A stretch of 64,000 bases of DNA from Termitomyces sp. T153 (lineage: Eukaryota > Basidiomycota > Agaricomycetes > Agaricales > Lyophyllaceae), in assembly GCA_018296165.2 (NCBI GenBank), contig JACKQL020000020.1:248001-312000 (forward strand). The letters are read 5' to 3'. Position numbers and translations under genes: made by a program. Shown one piece after another: positions 12,597 to 24,009 of the stretch. Numbering within the stretch: position 1 is the stretch's first letter; every line of letters begins with the position of its first letter. Under the pieces are notes generated by a model. It saw only the letters and a program-made list of their open reading frames with translations. It did not search any database and was not told where the DNA came from.

Positions 12597-15500
12597 ATGA
12601 TGCTCGCCCCGGACAACCCCCCAGCACACCTCCCCTCCCACTCCTCCACAAACCTCCTCCTCCGCACCACTCTCCCCTTCACTGACACACCCGTCCCCAC
12701 ACTAGTCGACAGCGGCGCCACCAATAACTTTGTTGACGAATCCCTAGCAGCACTTGCCCCACAACCCCTCCGCCGCCTCCCCGCCCCGATCCCCCTCAAA
12801 CTCTTTGACAGAGACTCTACCCCAGCAGGAGACATCACTCATTGCCTAGAAACAATCCTGACCTTTGCCGACGGACAACAGCAAGAACTCCGACTACTCG
12901 TCACAAAATTACACCCCTCCGCCCCCGTCGTCTTAGGATTCTCATGGCTCCGCTCCACCAATCCCCGCGTTGATTGGCCCAGTCTCACCCTACGCCTCGA
13001 CCGGGACAACCCCACCGACTCCGGACTGGTACCCTTCCATGTCTCACCCCCCTCCGAGAGCTCCGAGACCACGATCAACCAACCCCAGACCCCGCCGCAA
13101 CTTCGCTCTAGGTCTGCACGATTGTTTGTCATCTATGTCCGACTTGGCGGCTCGCTCAAGGTACTCCCCGCCCTCGTAAACAGCGGCGCCTCCGGTGTCT
13201 TCATCAGCAACCAACTCGACCTCCGACGCAACGACCTCGACAAACCCCTCGAGCTCCAACTCTTCGATGGGAGCCCTGCCACGACAAGAATCATGCAGTA
13301 CTATGACAACACCCTCACCCTCAATAACAACCTGCAGTTCCAGACCCGACTCCTCATCACCCAACTACCCCCGTCGATCCTGATCGTGCTCAGACTCCCG
13401 TGGCTGCGAGACATCAATCCCGACATCAACTGGAAGAACCTCACTATGCAATTCCCTGGCCCCGAAGCAAGCTTAGCGGCCGCCATCCACCTCCGCTTCC
13501 AGTCTATCCCTGACCCTGACGCCACCCCAGACCCGACTGCTACACCTATGGTACCCAACCCCATTGACTCCAGAAACCTCAACATTAAAATCATTGGCGC
13601 CGTCCCCTTTGTGCGCCTCCTACAAGAAGGCACCCCCGCCTTCCAGTTACAAGTCACGCCAGCCTTACTGGAGGAATACCTCCGTGCAGGGACTACCACG
13701 CCAGAAAAGAAGACGGAGGAACAGATCCTATCCGAAGTAGTTCCCCCGGAGTATCATAAGTTCGCTGATGTGTTCTCCGAAGGAAGTGCCAAGGAACTCC
13801 CTCCGCACCACTCCTATGACCACCAGATCGACCTCAAAGAAGGCACCTCACCCCCGTTTGGCAAGATCTACAACATGTCCGAAATCGAGCTCCGGGCCCT
13901 GAAGGAATACCTCGACGACATGCTCGGCAAAGGTTTCATACGTCCCTCAATCTCCGCGGCTGGCGCTCCGGTTCTGTTTGCCAAGAAAAAAGACGGATCC
14001 CTCCGACTCTGTGTGGATTATCGGGGACTCAACAAAGTCACCAAGAAGAACCGGTACCCCCTCCCCTTAATCGGAGACCTTGTTGATCGCCTTCGCAGCG
14101 CCAAGATTTACACGAAAATCGACCTTTGTTCCGGCTACAACAACGTCTGGATCGCCCCGGGACATGAATGGAAGACCGCCTTTCGCACCCGCTATGGCCT
14201 CTTTGAGTATCTTGTAATGCCCTTCGGAATGACTAACTCCCCCGCCACCTTCCAGTACTTCATGAACAACATCTTCCACGACATGAACAACGTCTTTGTC
14301 ATCATATATTTGGACAATATCCTGATCTACTTGAATTTGCCGGCGGAGCATTTGGAGCACATCTGCCATGTCCTGGAATGACTCCGAGAGTATCACCTTC
14401 ATGCTAAACCCGAAAAGTGCTCATTCCACACAGCAGAAGTCGAATATCTCGGGGTCATTGTCACCCCCAACGGTGTACGCATGGACCCCGCCAAGGTCGA
14501 TGCGATACTCAACTGGCCCTCCCTGCAGAACGTCAAGGAGGTACAGTCGTTCTTGGGGTTTGCTAACTTCTATTGCCGCTTCATCGACAACTACTCTGGA
14601 ATCACCAAACCCCTCAACTGGCTCACACGGAAGGACACCCCTTGGAATTGGGACAGCAAGTGCTAGAGCGTATTCCTTCTCCTGAAGAAGGCCTTCACCT
14701 CCGCTCCGGTCCTCCGCCATTTCGACCCCTCCCTACCAATCGTGCTCAAATGTGATGCCTCCGACTACGCTATCGCCGGGATACTCTCCCAGTCAGACTC
14801 AGGAGGCAAGGATCTCTGCCCCGTCGCCTTCTACACCCGATCAATGATCCCAGCGGAACTCAACTACGACATTTACAACAAGGAACTCCTCGCGATTGTC
14901 GAAGCCTTTCGTCAGTGGCGGGCCTACCTCAAAGGGTCCCCGCACCACATCCAAGTCTATTCCGATCACAACAACCTGCAATATTTCATGACCACAAAAC
15001 AGCTCAGCCGCCACCAGGCTCGATGGTCTGAAACCCTTTCGGAGTACAATTTTACCATTCACTACCGCCCCAGGCAACTCGGCGCAAAGCCCGACGCCCT
15101 CACTCGGAGACCTGACATGTATCCGAAGAAATCGTTCAAAACCAAACGAAATGCATTCAACCATCGAGTGGTAATCCCACTCGAACATCTACATGCCATG
15201 CTGATTTTAAACAAAGAAGGAATCCTCCAGCAAATCAGGAATTCACCCCCGGACCCCTTCTTCAACCAGCACGACCCCCGCAACAACCCCAACAAGTCGA
15301 GCATAGACAACCCCTTTTCGCTATCCCCGGACCACTGCCTGCTGCTCTGGAATGGACGAATCTATGCCCCGGACCACAAGTCCATTTGCCTTGACATACT
15401 CCGGCAGCACCACGATCACAAACTCCGGGGGCACCCAGGAATTCGTAAGACCCTTCAACTCATCTCCCGGACTTATTTTTGGCCCGGAATGAAGAAGGAC

Positions 15501-16676
15501 GTCACGTGATACGTAAGAGCCTGCAAACCCTGCCTACAGGCCAAAGTACCCCGCCATCGCCCCCACAGATTACTGAAACCCCTCCCCGTCGGTCGCCGCC
15601 CCTGGTCTTCAATATCGATGGATCATATCGTCGAACTCTTCAACTCCGAAGGTTTCGACGCAATCCTCGTTGTCATCTGCTGCCTTACCAAGCAAGCCCT
15701 CTTTATTCCCTGCCACACCACTGACACCGCCCCGGATTTTGCCAAGCTATTTCTAGAACACGTATTCTCCAAACACAGACTTCCTGACAACATTGTCTCC
15801 AACTGTGGACCCCTATTCGTATCTCATTTCTGGCAATCGCTGTGCAAGGCACTCAAGATCAAAACCAGCCTCTCTACCGCCTACCACCCAGAAACTGATG
15901 GGCAAACTGAGCACGTAAACCAGACGTTAGAACAGTACCTTCGCCTCTACGTTAACTATTTACAGAACGACTGGCGCGTGGAGCTTCCCCTCGCCGAATT
16001 CACCTACAACAACACGCCTCACTCCGCCACAGGAGTTTCCCCCTTTTACGCCAACAAGGGCTACAATCCTTGACTCACGCTGTCCCTCAAAGACATCCCC
16101 TCCCACGTTGCCCATGAAGTCACCGAGGACCTCCGATCCCTCCACCAATTCCTCCGGGACGAGATCGACACCACCAACCAAGCCTACTCCAAGCACGCCA
16201 ACGCCCGTCGCAAGCCGACCCCCAACTGGCCCCCCAGCACCCTGGTCTGGCTCGACCGACGAAATCTTAAGACCTGGAGGCCTTCCATCAAACTCGACCA
16301 CAAATGCCTCGGCCCATTCAAGATCCTCCGGAAGGTCCCCACCCATGCTTACAAGCTCAACCTGCCTCCGGGCCTGAAGGGCCTCCATCCTGTGTTCCAC
16401 GTTTGACTCCTTGAAAGGCACGCTCCAGACCCCTTCCCCGGCCAACGCCCCAGCCGACCGCCCCCCGTCAAAGTCGAGGACGAGTATCACTACGAGGTCG
16501 ACGAGATCCTCGACTCCTGGGTAGTTCGTGGCTGGCTCCAGTACTTGGTCTGCTGGAAGGGCTACGGACCTGAGGACGACACATGGGAACCCCGAAAGAA
16601 CCTCGACAGAGCCCCCGACGAACTCCGGGACTTCCACCGACAGAATCCCGCCAAGCCCCGGAACCCCCGGGACTGA
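12597..16676 (+). pseudogene. pol: Chromovirus pol: tandem protease, RT, RNase H, integrase, chromodomain
   Basis: One frame runs through with stops at 14379 (TGA), 14664 (TAG), 15507, 16071 and 16404 (all TGA). Order: retropepsin with LVDSGATNNF (Asp at 12708); a second retropepsin-like unit with LVNSGASGVF (Asn at 13179); RT (VDYRGLNKVTKKNRYPLP, FGMTNSPATFQ) whose active site reads YLDN at 14307-14318 instead of YxDD; RNase H (KCDASDYAIAGILSQ); integrase with an HHCC region; and a catalytic block where the second Asp is lost (SNCGP, Asn at 15801, usually SDRGP). A chromodomain near 16495-16640 ([27 protein letters not shown]) would guide integration to heterochromatin. Both catalytic losses fit G-to-A or C-to-T changes. 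The protein is certainly inactive as it stands. Confidence 0.93.
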
Positions 16677-16905
16677 CCCAACACAGATGGCAATAGTGGG
16701 CGTAACCTCCGCCTCGGGGTTCACTAGGGATTCAACTCCCACCAATACTCTCCTACGTGTTTCCACTTACTCCTCTCCTTGCTCTATCTGAAACTTCCCA
16801 CACTCAGCAGAAGGACCAAAGACTGTATAGGAACAAGTAGTGTACAGGTATATACTCGAACAAGAAGGGGCAGGGAACAAGTCAACGACGGGGTCCGAAT
16901 TCCCC

Positions 16906-18601
16906 TCACTCTCCCTCCTCCTCCGACCCTAACCCCGCTACCCTTCCCACCATGAACACCTCCAACTGTGCCACTACCGCCGCCAGAACCTCGGGTTGCT
17001 CGGGGAGCGGTTCCCCCACGTCCATCGCTATTTCCCACCACGCCCCGGGATCTGCTGTCGCCCTCCGCCGATGCCCTGCCAACAAACGCCCCATCTGCGT
17101 AACCCCTTGACCCAACTCTGGCAGAAGGTCCCCGGGCATCCTTGCCAACCCATCATGGATGGACCCCAGCGCTGCTGACGCTCCGTCAAGAAGGATGCAA
17201 TGCTCCCTGGCCCAGTCTGTGGAACCTGAATCAGCGCTTAGGAGAAGAGAGCGGGGAAACCACTCACGAAGCACTCCTCGCCGGCCCGAAGCCGCCTTGT
17301 TGGCAAGCCATTCCTCCTGCCGCCGTGCCCTCTCCGCCGCTGCCCGGACTTCCTCAGCGCTGGAACTCTGCTGGGTCTCCCACACCCCTGAGCCTCCTAC
17401 CTGCTGCATCGCCACCTCCGCCGCCTCCACCCGCGCCTGCAAATGCACTGTCCACACCTCCAACTCCTGCAGACGAGATAACCGCTCCACGGCAGTCCCG
17501 ACGGCAACATCCTTGTCTTTCCGTGCCAGGTCCCATTTCCTCCAAACCCCGTCCAACTCCCGTCGAGCCCCGTCCCTCTCCTCCCGTACCCCCTGAATCT
17601 CCTCCTCGCGTATGACCAACAACCGTTCCAAGCCCTCTACCCGATGCCGCAGATAGGCCTCCGCAACCAACCATGACCTATCCGCGGACTGCTCAACGGG
17701 GGCTCCAGACATAGGGGAATACACCGCAGAACCAGGGGGGCCCCCCATCACCTGCTCGCCCTGCGCCTGCTTACTGGGACCCGCCTCGGGTGAAGGGGAC
17801 GCTCTCTGTTTCCTTTTCTCCTGCCTGGAAGGGGCCCCCTCCCTCCGTCCACCCCGCGGAGGGCCCACCTTCATGACAGGCGCGCTAACCTGTTCCCCTT
17901 CCCCAGCACCGGAGCCCCTCCCTGACACCCTGCCCTTCCACTCGTCCTCCAGCTGCGCTGCGACCCAACCCTGATCCCACCCTTGCTCCACCGCAATGCA
18001 AACGGCCCACCAACTCAGGGTGACGGAGCACTTCTCGTGTCGTGAACAGCACAGAAGGCACACCGACATGTCCCGCCGTACCCCCGATGCTGGTTCCTCA
18101 AACTCACACTGCTCCCCTTGTTGGGTACAAGATGCACACTGCAGGGGCATGTTGGTCCGGGAAACATGAAGCTAAGTGGCCACTCACCGGGGCCGCCGCC
18201 TGACACCACTCGAGGGTGGGGGGACCCCTCGCCCGACCCACCGCCTTGGCAAACTGCTCTGGCATCACCTCCGCCTGTACCACCCTCGAACCCTCTAGGA
18301 CAAGCCGGACCACCCCCGAGCGAATGCCAGACTTGGAACGCATAGAAGTGACCACGCCCGCCGGGGGCTGCGTCACATCCACACCAGACAGTGGCCCTGA
18401 GGGACCAGCCACGGCTGCGGACAACTCTGCGAAGGGACAATCAGTGTTCTGGGGTACATGGAACGGACCGCACTCACGACTACGGTACATCGCCTCGATC
18501 CAACAGCGATCTCGGCGACCCTCTGAATCTTCGGAGGATGACGGCTGGGAAGGTGGGGACGGCGACCTAGATGCTGTGGGAGAATAAGCTGAAGAAGACA
18601 T
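16906..18601 (-). CDS. Spliced gene on the strand opposite gag-pol, inside the chromovirus
   Basis: Two exons on the minus strand, 18601-18188 (414 nt) and 18138-16906 (1233 nt), join across a 49-nt intron (donor GTGAGT, acceptor CTGCAG) in phase 0, giving 548 aa with no stop. The first part is Ser/Pro-rich (MSSSAYSPTASRSPSPPSQP). Right after the splice comes a cysteine cluster, CASCTQQGEQC, then CLLCCSRHEKC, resembling a zinc-binding fold. A basic stretch (RQEKRKQR) could be a nuclear signal. A long charged region (IREEEIQGVREERDG onward) should form a coiled coil, and the C-terminus is acidic. I do not recognise a named family. It lies between pol and the 3' LTR, a position where opposite-strand frames are known in some gypsy elements. 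It is intact although gag-pol is ruined. The role is unknown; a regulatory or DNA-binding protein is a guess. Confidence 0.72.
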
Positions 18602-18639
18602 TGCAACAAGCTGGCGGACTCCTGGGTGTGTCCACCCCT

Positions 18640-18660
18640 TTTAATAAATTAAGAAGGGGC
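18640..18660 (-). promoter_or_regulatory. TATA-like element for the opposite-strand gene
   Basis: On the minus strand the sequence reads cttaatttattaaaagg, an AT-rich island in a GC-rich context, about 40-55 bp upstream of the ATG at 18601. Position and composition suit a TATA box; not otherwise supported. Confidence 0.4.
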
Positions 18661-18798
18661 CCCTGATGAATGGCAGCCGCACCTCGACTTCCTTCCCCAT
18701 GCCGCCACTGCTTGCTGCGGTTTGATCAATATTGATCAACTTCGATTCCCACACCCTACCGATCCCCGACTCGCTCCCCGCATCTCGAGGGTCTTGAC

Positions 18799-18814
18799 GC
18801 TGAAGGGGGGGTGA
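18799..18814 (+). other. Polypurine tract of the chromovirus
   Basis: gctgaagggggggtga directly precedes the 3' LTR, as expected for plus-strand priming. Confidence 0.8.
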
Positions 18815-19799
18815 TGTCACGACCTGCTCCCTAGCTCCCTAGACACTGCTCCCAACCCCTCCCGATTTCCCGCCTAACTCCCCTGAACCCCGCCCACACT
18901 GGACAACTCTGACACTTCTCCGGCAAACCCCGATGGCAACTCCCTCTCCGTAGCCATCAACACCCCCTTGAAACCTTCCCCCACCATTCCTGGCCACGTC
19001 ATACGTCCCCGACCCCCTACCCTAGTTTACCCAACCCGTCCCAGAGTGTCACGACGTCCCCGGAGTGGCCGCACCCCCAACTGATCCCATCAGAATACCG
19101 CCGCGGCCCGACCTTGGATTGTACCCGACACCCGTCAACTCAGCACAGCTCTGTTGACCCCCGCCATCATATCCGCCGCCCTCGGAGGCACCCAGTAGTC
19201 GGTATATAAGTCATAGAATAACTCCTCGAACTTTAGTCTTGATATTACATTTTACCGGTTTCCTATGTTTCATCTCTCGTCTCGTCTCTATTTCTGTTTC
19301 TAGGCTTTGAATCTATCTTTTCTCAGTCTTGTCTTGTCTCCGTCTCATCTTGACTGTACATATTTCCTTTGTTCCTCTGAAGTTTCCTTGCTCCCTATGT
19401 CAGTATGAACTCCGTGCATGTGCCACGACCTGAACATTCTTAATGACAACTCCGGACCTCGCTACCCGCTTGGCCCTGGAAACCACCAAGCCCCGGTAAT
19501 CCCCTGTCCAGCTCCGACCCCGCCCCCCATCAACCGAGAAGCCTCCGCCTACCCCGCAATCTACTTGTGCGCCCACTAACTAGCCCTGACACCCGCCCTG
19601 GGTCAACGACCAGTACCTCCAGTCTTAGACCCCTCCGAATCACTCAGGACTTACTTGGGCCGCTCTCCCTAGGGGCCCCTCACAAGCTTTCCCCACCTCC
19701 GCTCCAACTCTGGATGCCTGGTTATAAGCGCAGGACATCGCGTCCGCCTAGTAAGGACTTGCCAGTGTACTGAGCCCCCGTCGTCAGCAGAACCTGACA
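18815..19799 (+). repeat. 3' LTR of the chromovirus
   Basis: 985 bp, TG...CA ends, partner of 9000-9983. Compared by eye, differences are nearly all transitions, for example CG to TG at the position matching 9010, and accgttcc against accattcc. Confidence 0.93.
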
Positions 19800-19804
19800 A
19801 TATG
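19800..19804. repeat. Target-site duplication, right copy (atatg)
   Basis: Matches 8995-8999 exactly. Confidence 0.9.
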
Positions 19805-21180
19805 GGTGGAGATGGATGATCTGCTTCAATTCCTCTCCATGCAAGTGCAAGACTATATCACAATGATTTGATTGCTCCTCTGAGCCATCTCCAGGAATGA
19901 CAGCTGCAACCCCCTCCTGTTTATTGGGGTCATTATAGTGTTGAGAATCTCCAAAATCAGCTGTAAGCTTGACAGAAAGCCTTTGTGGTTGGCCTTCTGG
20001 AACTTCTCCCATAATCTGCCTGGCCTGCTTGTATAAGTCAATGAAGGGATTGACTCTAGCAAGCATATTCTGCAAAGGGGCCATTATCTGAGGATCAAGC
20101 TTGGGATTGTTCTGTTGACAAAAAGCCAATTGCTGATTGTGGTTGCAGAAGTAGAGTCATGCATACACAGGATGATTTCCTTCAACAGGAAGCAAGTCAC
20201 CTGTCAGATGATGGAGTTCTGCATTGATCCCAAAGCTGTATGGACCAGGAGCATTGGTAATGGCATGATCAATTTTAACTCCCAAAGATGTGAATGCAAA
20301 AGCTGCATTGTATTGATGGATAGATGTTTTCAAGATGTCAGAGAGAGGATGGTGGCCATGGAGTAGGTTGAGTAATTCTCATGAAGCATCTTAAAGTCTA
20401 AGCCACTTAGCCTTGTAAGCAGCACATTCCAAATTTTGGATTATAAATAGTAGACTTGGTGAGCTTTTCAGCATCAAAATGTAGAGCTTGGCAGTGTGAA
20501 CATATAACAGTCATAAGACCAAGATAGTGTGGAGGATATTCAATCAAGTAAGGTTGCCTTCCTCCTAGAATAGGTTGAACAGGGCCAAGATGTGGTGAAA
20601 TAGGAAGTTCAAGGGGAGGCTGTTCAGCAGTATTTTGTAGTTCTGCTGGATGATTGGGTAGGGCAGATCCAAATCTTCTGCAGGTCTATGTTTCACATGA
20701 TCAACATATTTCAAATCATCATCAGAAAGTATGCCATACTGAAGACCTAATGGATCATTAAGGGGAGGATCCAATTGCTCTGCTGGTTGATGTCCAGCAG
20801 GATCTGTAAGGGTGACCTCTGGAGGCTGTGGCTTGTGACTTGAAGATAGAATGTTGATGATGAATGGCAGGCTCAGGATAAAGGAAACAACCTAGGGGTC
20901 TGGTAAGAGGCAGTGTGGAAGGGGCAACACTTGTCTGAATTATGGACAGAGAACTGGTGCAGCCTAAGGGCTGAAACTGGGACCAATAGATAGGGAAATG
21001 GAAGGAAGATAAAGGGAAACCATAAGGAGGGAGAATGGGATAAAGGGAGAATGGGATGGAGGGAGAATGGGACATCCCCTGACAATATGGCTCAAAGTCA
21101 AAGTTGGCTAAGATGTGTCTATCTCTTGATGAAGCTGCACATACCAAATCAGGACAAATAATTACTACAAAATGCAAACT
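19805..21180 (-). mobile_element. Helitron remnant, upstream (N-terminal) part
   Basis: On the minus strand, fragments read NAPGPYSFGINAELHH and LTGDLLPVEGN (about 20170-20270), then PLQNMLARVNPFIDLYKQA, EGVAAVIPGDGSEEQ and LKQIIHLHPY right up to the LTR junction. These are the conserved N-terminal blocks of fungal Helitron proteins and continue into the left fragment at 8999, so the LTR element cut one Helitron in two. Frames are broken by stops and shifts. Upstream of about 20300 the similarity fades into low-complexity, CpG-poor sequence. Confidence 0.85.
21024..21075. repeat. Short tandem repeat, ~17-bp unit, three copies
   Basis: The unit agggagaatgggat recurs three times with two- to four-base linkers. 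It lies inside the Helitron remnant. Confidence 0.75.
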
Positions 21181-22329
21181 CTGTTTCTTGGCAGTAGAAC
21201 TTGAGTCAGACTGACTTGCATGAGGTGGTTGTAGATTACAGGATCAGCTAGATGCTGGCATTCTAACAGTTGGAAATGTTACATTGGGGCTGGCTGATAC
21301 ACCCATTTGACAATGATAGTGCAATAAGAGGGCCAGTCAATGGCTGATGTGCCTCATATGCTTGTTGGTGATGAACATTGACTAGGAGAGGATGAGCTAG
21401 AGGCAGTAGATGCACCAGTAGATTGAGGCTGCCAGACAAGGAATGTCAGAGCTGGGTCCAAGTCCAAAGGAAGAGATACAGAAGGAGTGCTTAGAAGGTC
21501 ATGAGTATACCATGGGTGGCAGCAATGTCTACAAAGTGATCTTCCAGCTAGATTGGATTCAGCCCAAGGCTAGATGTTAAAAAGCCATCCAAAAGTTGGT
21601 ATTGGACTGTAAGCTTGTTCATGGCTGCAAACACAAAGTGGACTGCCTGGCTCAACATATAAATCTGAAAATTGGCAGTCTGGCTCCTGACAATGCTGAG
21701 GACCAAGGTAGGGGGATATGATGACTGTAGAAAGGAAGCAGTGAAAAACACATCATCCCCAGGAATCAGCCACAGTATGGCATATCCCTAAATTAAGCAT
21801 TGATAGGAGACAGACTCTGACAAGCTGGTGACTGTACATTGAACACAAACAAAGGAAGAAGCAATAAGAAGCATGTCAGGCACTGGCAAACACTATGGTT
21901 TTCTGGCCAATCCCCAGATCAAGAATCTGTCAAGCTGTGATGACTGTAAGTGGAATACAAACAAAGAGGAGCTATATCATGGTACCATTGTAAACAGAGA
22001 AAAGCTAAAAGTGACATCAAGAGACACTATTCACATTCTGCATCAATCAAAAAAGGCCAAAATGAAATCAGATTGTGGGAGAGTGCAAATTTCATGAAAT
22101 CAACCTAGCTAAGAGGTAGAGTCAGATTCAACCAGCTAAGAGGTAGAATCAAATTAAACTGGCTAAGAGGTATAGTCATAGGGTTAACTATCTGCATCTG
22201 CTGAGGTGCTTCAATTGAAGCAGGACTCCAACCTATGGAACAATTGGATGCATGAAATCTTCCTGAAGCTCAGTTTTGTTTGGATTACTTTAGACCTCTG
22301 GTTATATATATATTTCCTTGTGGAGATGT
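21181..22329. other. CpG-poor transposon-derived DNA, no gene recognised
   Basis: The region is rich in tg/ca steps and nearly free of CpG, the look of old methylated repeats. A short imperfect repeat (ctaagaggtagagtcagatt and variants, 22108-22180) is present. Frames are short and I could not assign any. Confidence 0.4.
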
Positions 22330-22680
22330 ATAAATCATTATCCCCCTCCATGTCAATGATATGATCCTTGTGTCCAAGTCTCAACCTGCTATTTTCAAGG
22401 TCATCTTGGAGCTCTACAAGTATGTACTTTGGGCTGCATCACTTGGGGCCCACCACAGGCTTGCTTGGCATTGTCATTACTCACAACAGGCCTAAGCACA
22501 AGCTCTGGATTGACCAGAGAACATATACTGTCAAGGTGGTCTCCTAGTTTGATATGATTGACTGCAAGGCAATTGCTACCCTCCTCAAGTGTGGTGCCCA
22601 CCTCTCCAAATCTGGCACACCCCACATGCCAAAACTGAGGGCCTCAGTCAGAGACATACCCATCAGACAGAACATGGAGC
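22330..22680 (+). mobile_element. Ty1/copia reverse transcriptase remnant
   Basis: Broken frames read HVNDMILVSKSQPAIF, where copia RTs have YVDDMLxV, followed by pieces equivalent to GIVIT...RPK and the connection region FDMIDCKAIATLL and GAHLSKS. The YVDD motif is degraded to HVND. Several shifts and stops; clearly dead. It continues beyond the gypsy fragment at 22644-22886. Confidence 0.75.
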
Positions 22681-22886
22681 TTCCAAACATTCTTCTGATA
22701 CAGGCTAGCTGCTCCCATGGCACAACATCTGGTGTGGGTAGGAATGAAGTGGGCCCATTTACTATAGAGGTCCACAACTACCATTACAGCATTGTACCCA
22801 TGAGCATCTGGGAGTTCAACAATGAAGTCCACTGATGCAACACTCCAGTGAGCAGCTGGGATAGGGAAGGGGTGGAGCTGACCCAT
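22644..22886 (-). mobile_element. Ty3/gypsy integrase fragment
   Basis: The minus strand translates as GQLHPFPIPAAHWSVASVDF, then IVELPDAHGYNAVMVVVD and KWAHFIPTHT. This is the start of the gypsy integrase core, with the first catalytic Asp (VDF). Only about 80 codons remain, placed inside the plus-strand copia remnant. Confidence 0.8.
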
Positions 22887-23623
22887 GGGTGACTAGCAGC
22901 AAGGCTTGGTGTGGAGGCAGAGATCATGGGTGCTGGTGTAGGTGCCTACATATTGGGATATCTGAGGTCAACAGTAGTTCTGGGACACCAGCTCCAACAT
23001 CTTCCATCAACCAGGATGTCCAGCTATACAAGAGTCATGCTGTTGCTCTACAATGCATTGGCAGATTTGAAATCGAGAAAATGAGGAAGATCCCTATATC
23101 CAGGCCAATGGGGCTCTCCTCTATCTGGCAATGTGCACACATCCTGACATAGTGCATGCTGTTAGCATACTTTGCCACTTCAATGCTTGGAAAGCCATCA
23201 AACCCCCTTTGTGGCCTACACAGATGCAGATCACAGAGGCAACCCCAAAGGGGTGATCTATGACCAGCTTGATTCTTATGGTAGCTGGTGGGGCAGTCAG
23301 CTGGATGTCAAAGATGCAGACCATAATTACCTTGTCTACCACTGAGGTGGAGTTTGTTGCAGCAAGTGAAACCAGTCAAAAGCTCTGCTGGTCCTTGCCA
23401 ACATTGATGTGCCACAGTCAGTGCTGTTAGGCATCAACATCAACATCTCAGTTTCCAAGCAAACACATGGGATGTCTGAAGCACCTTGATTTTGGCTACG
23501 ACAAGCAGTACACAATGGTAAAATTAAGCCCATTCATACTCCTTCCAAAGACATGGTCACCAACCTCTTCACAAAGACCCTTGCTTGGGACATCATTGAC
23601 AAGCTGCGGAGAAAGATGAGAAC
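22887..23623 (+). mobile_element. Copia RNase H / C-terminal remnant
   Basis: Fragments in changing frames include VAYTDADHRGNPKG (the copia RNase H YxDADW region), then near the end NGKIKPIHTPSKDM, VTNLFTKTLAW and DIIDKLRRKM, the usual copia C-terminus. A purine-rich stretch (cggagaaagatgagaac) follows directly before the LTR start. Confidence 0.72.
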
Positions 23624-23995
23624 TGTTGAGAATTCTCCCGGGGTGAGTTTCGGTGATGTTGTGGGCACTACAGCAGGTGGGAGTGTCAGGATTATAGGTG
23701 CCAGTAGTTGCACACAACTTACTAGATGACACCATCTCATCACTCACATGATAGCAGTAATATTTCTGCTCCCTGGGCATCTTATATTCTCATCTACTGA
23801 ATACGAGGAGACTCCAGATAGCATCCCTAAATTAATCTACTCTCAGACTCCGTCTGTCCTTCCCTGTGCACATGCCGTCTTTGCTACTCCGGATCAATGC
23901 TTTTTGAGGGGTTGCAGGATCTTTCCTACCGATGACGGACTAATAATGACCATTAATAAATGTCTGTGTGTAAGAGGAAAATGACTACCTACAGT
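23624..23995 (+). repeat. 3' LTR of the copia remnant (right end approximate)
   Basis: Begins TGTTGAGAATTCTCCCGGGG just after the polypurine-like tract, a common copia LTR start. The right end is not defined by a partner copy. It must lie before 24010, where sequence of the KRE6/SKN1-like gene begins. Confidence 0.6.
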
Positions 23996-24009
23996 ATTGG
24001 TATTCGACC

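Larger units (their letters stand above)
9000..19799 (+). mobile_element. Ty3/gypsy chromovirus, complete structure but decayed gag-pol
   Basis: Two direct LTRs (9000-9983 and 18815-19799) begin TGTCACGACC and end CCTGACA, and a 5-bp duplication atatg flanks the element. The internal order is gag, protease, RT, RNase H, integrase, chromodomain, and then a spliced gene on the opposite strand before the polypurine tract. The RT-RNaseH-INT order and terminal chromodomain place it among chromoviruses of the Metaviridae. Gag and pol hold about ten in-frame stops plus changed catalytic residues, so it cannot move on its own. The LTR copies differ mainly by C/T and G/A changes, many at CpG. Confidence 0.95.

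Noticed and set aside
10570..16406. Reassigned UGA codon (Arg or Trp) in the chromovirus
   Set aside because: Host genes here end in TGA (for example at 3346, 7119 and 62283), and the LTRs show the same C-to-T bias, so deamination explains the TGAs more simply.
15960..16766. 268-aa minus-strand frame opposite the integrase and chromodomain
   Set aside because: It is the complement of the conserved integrase end, lacks splice or promoter signals and has GC-rich shadow composition.
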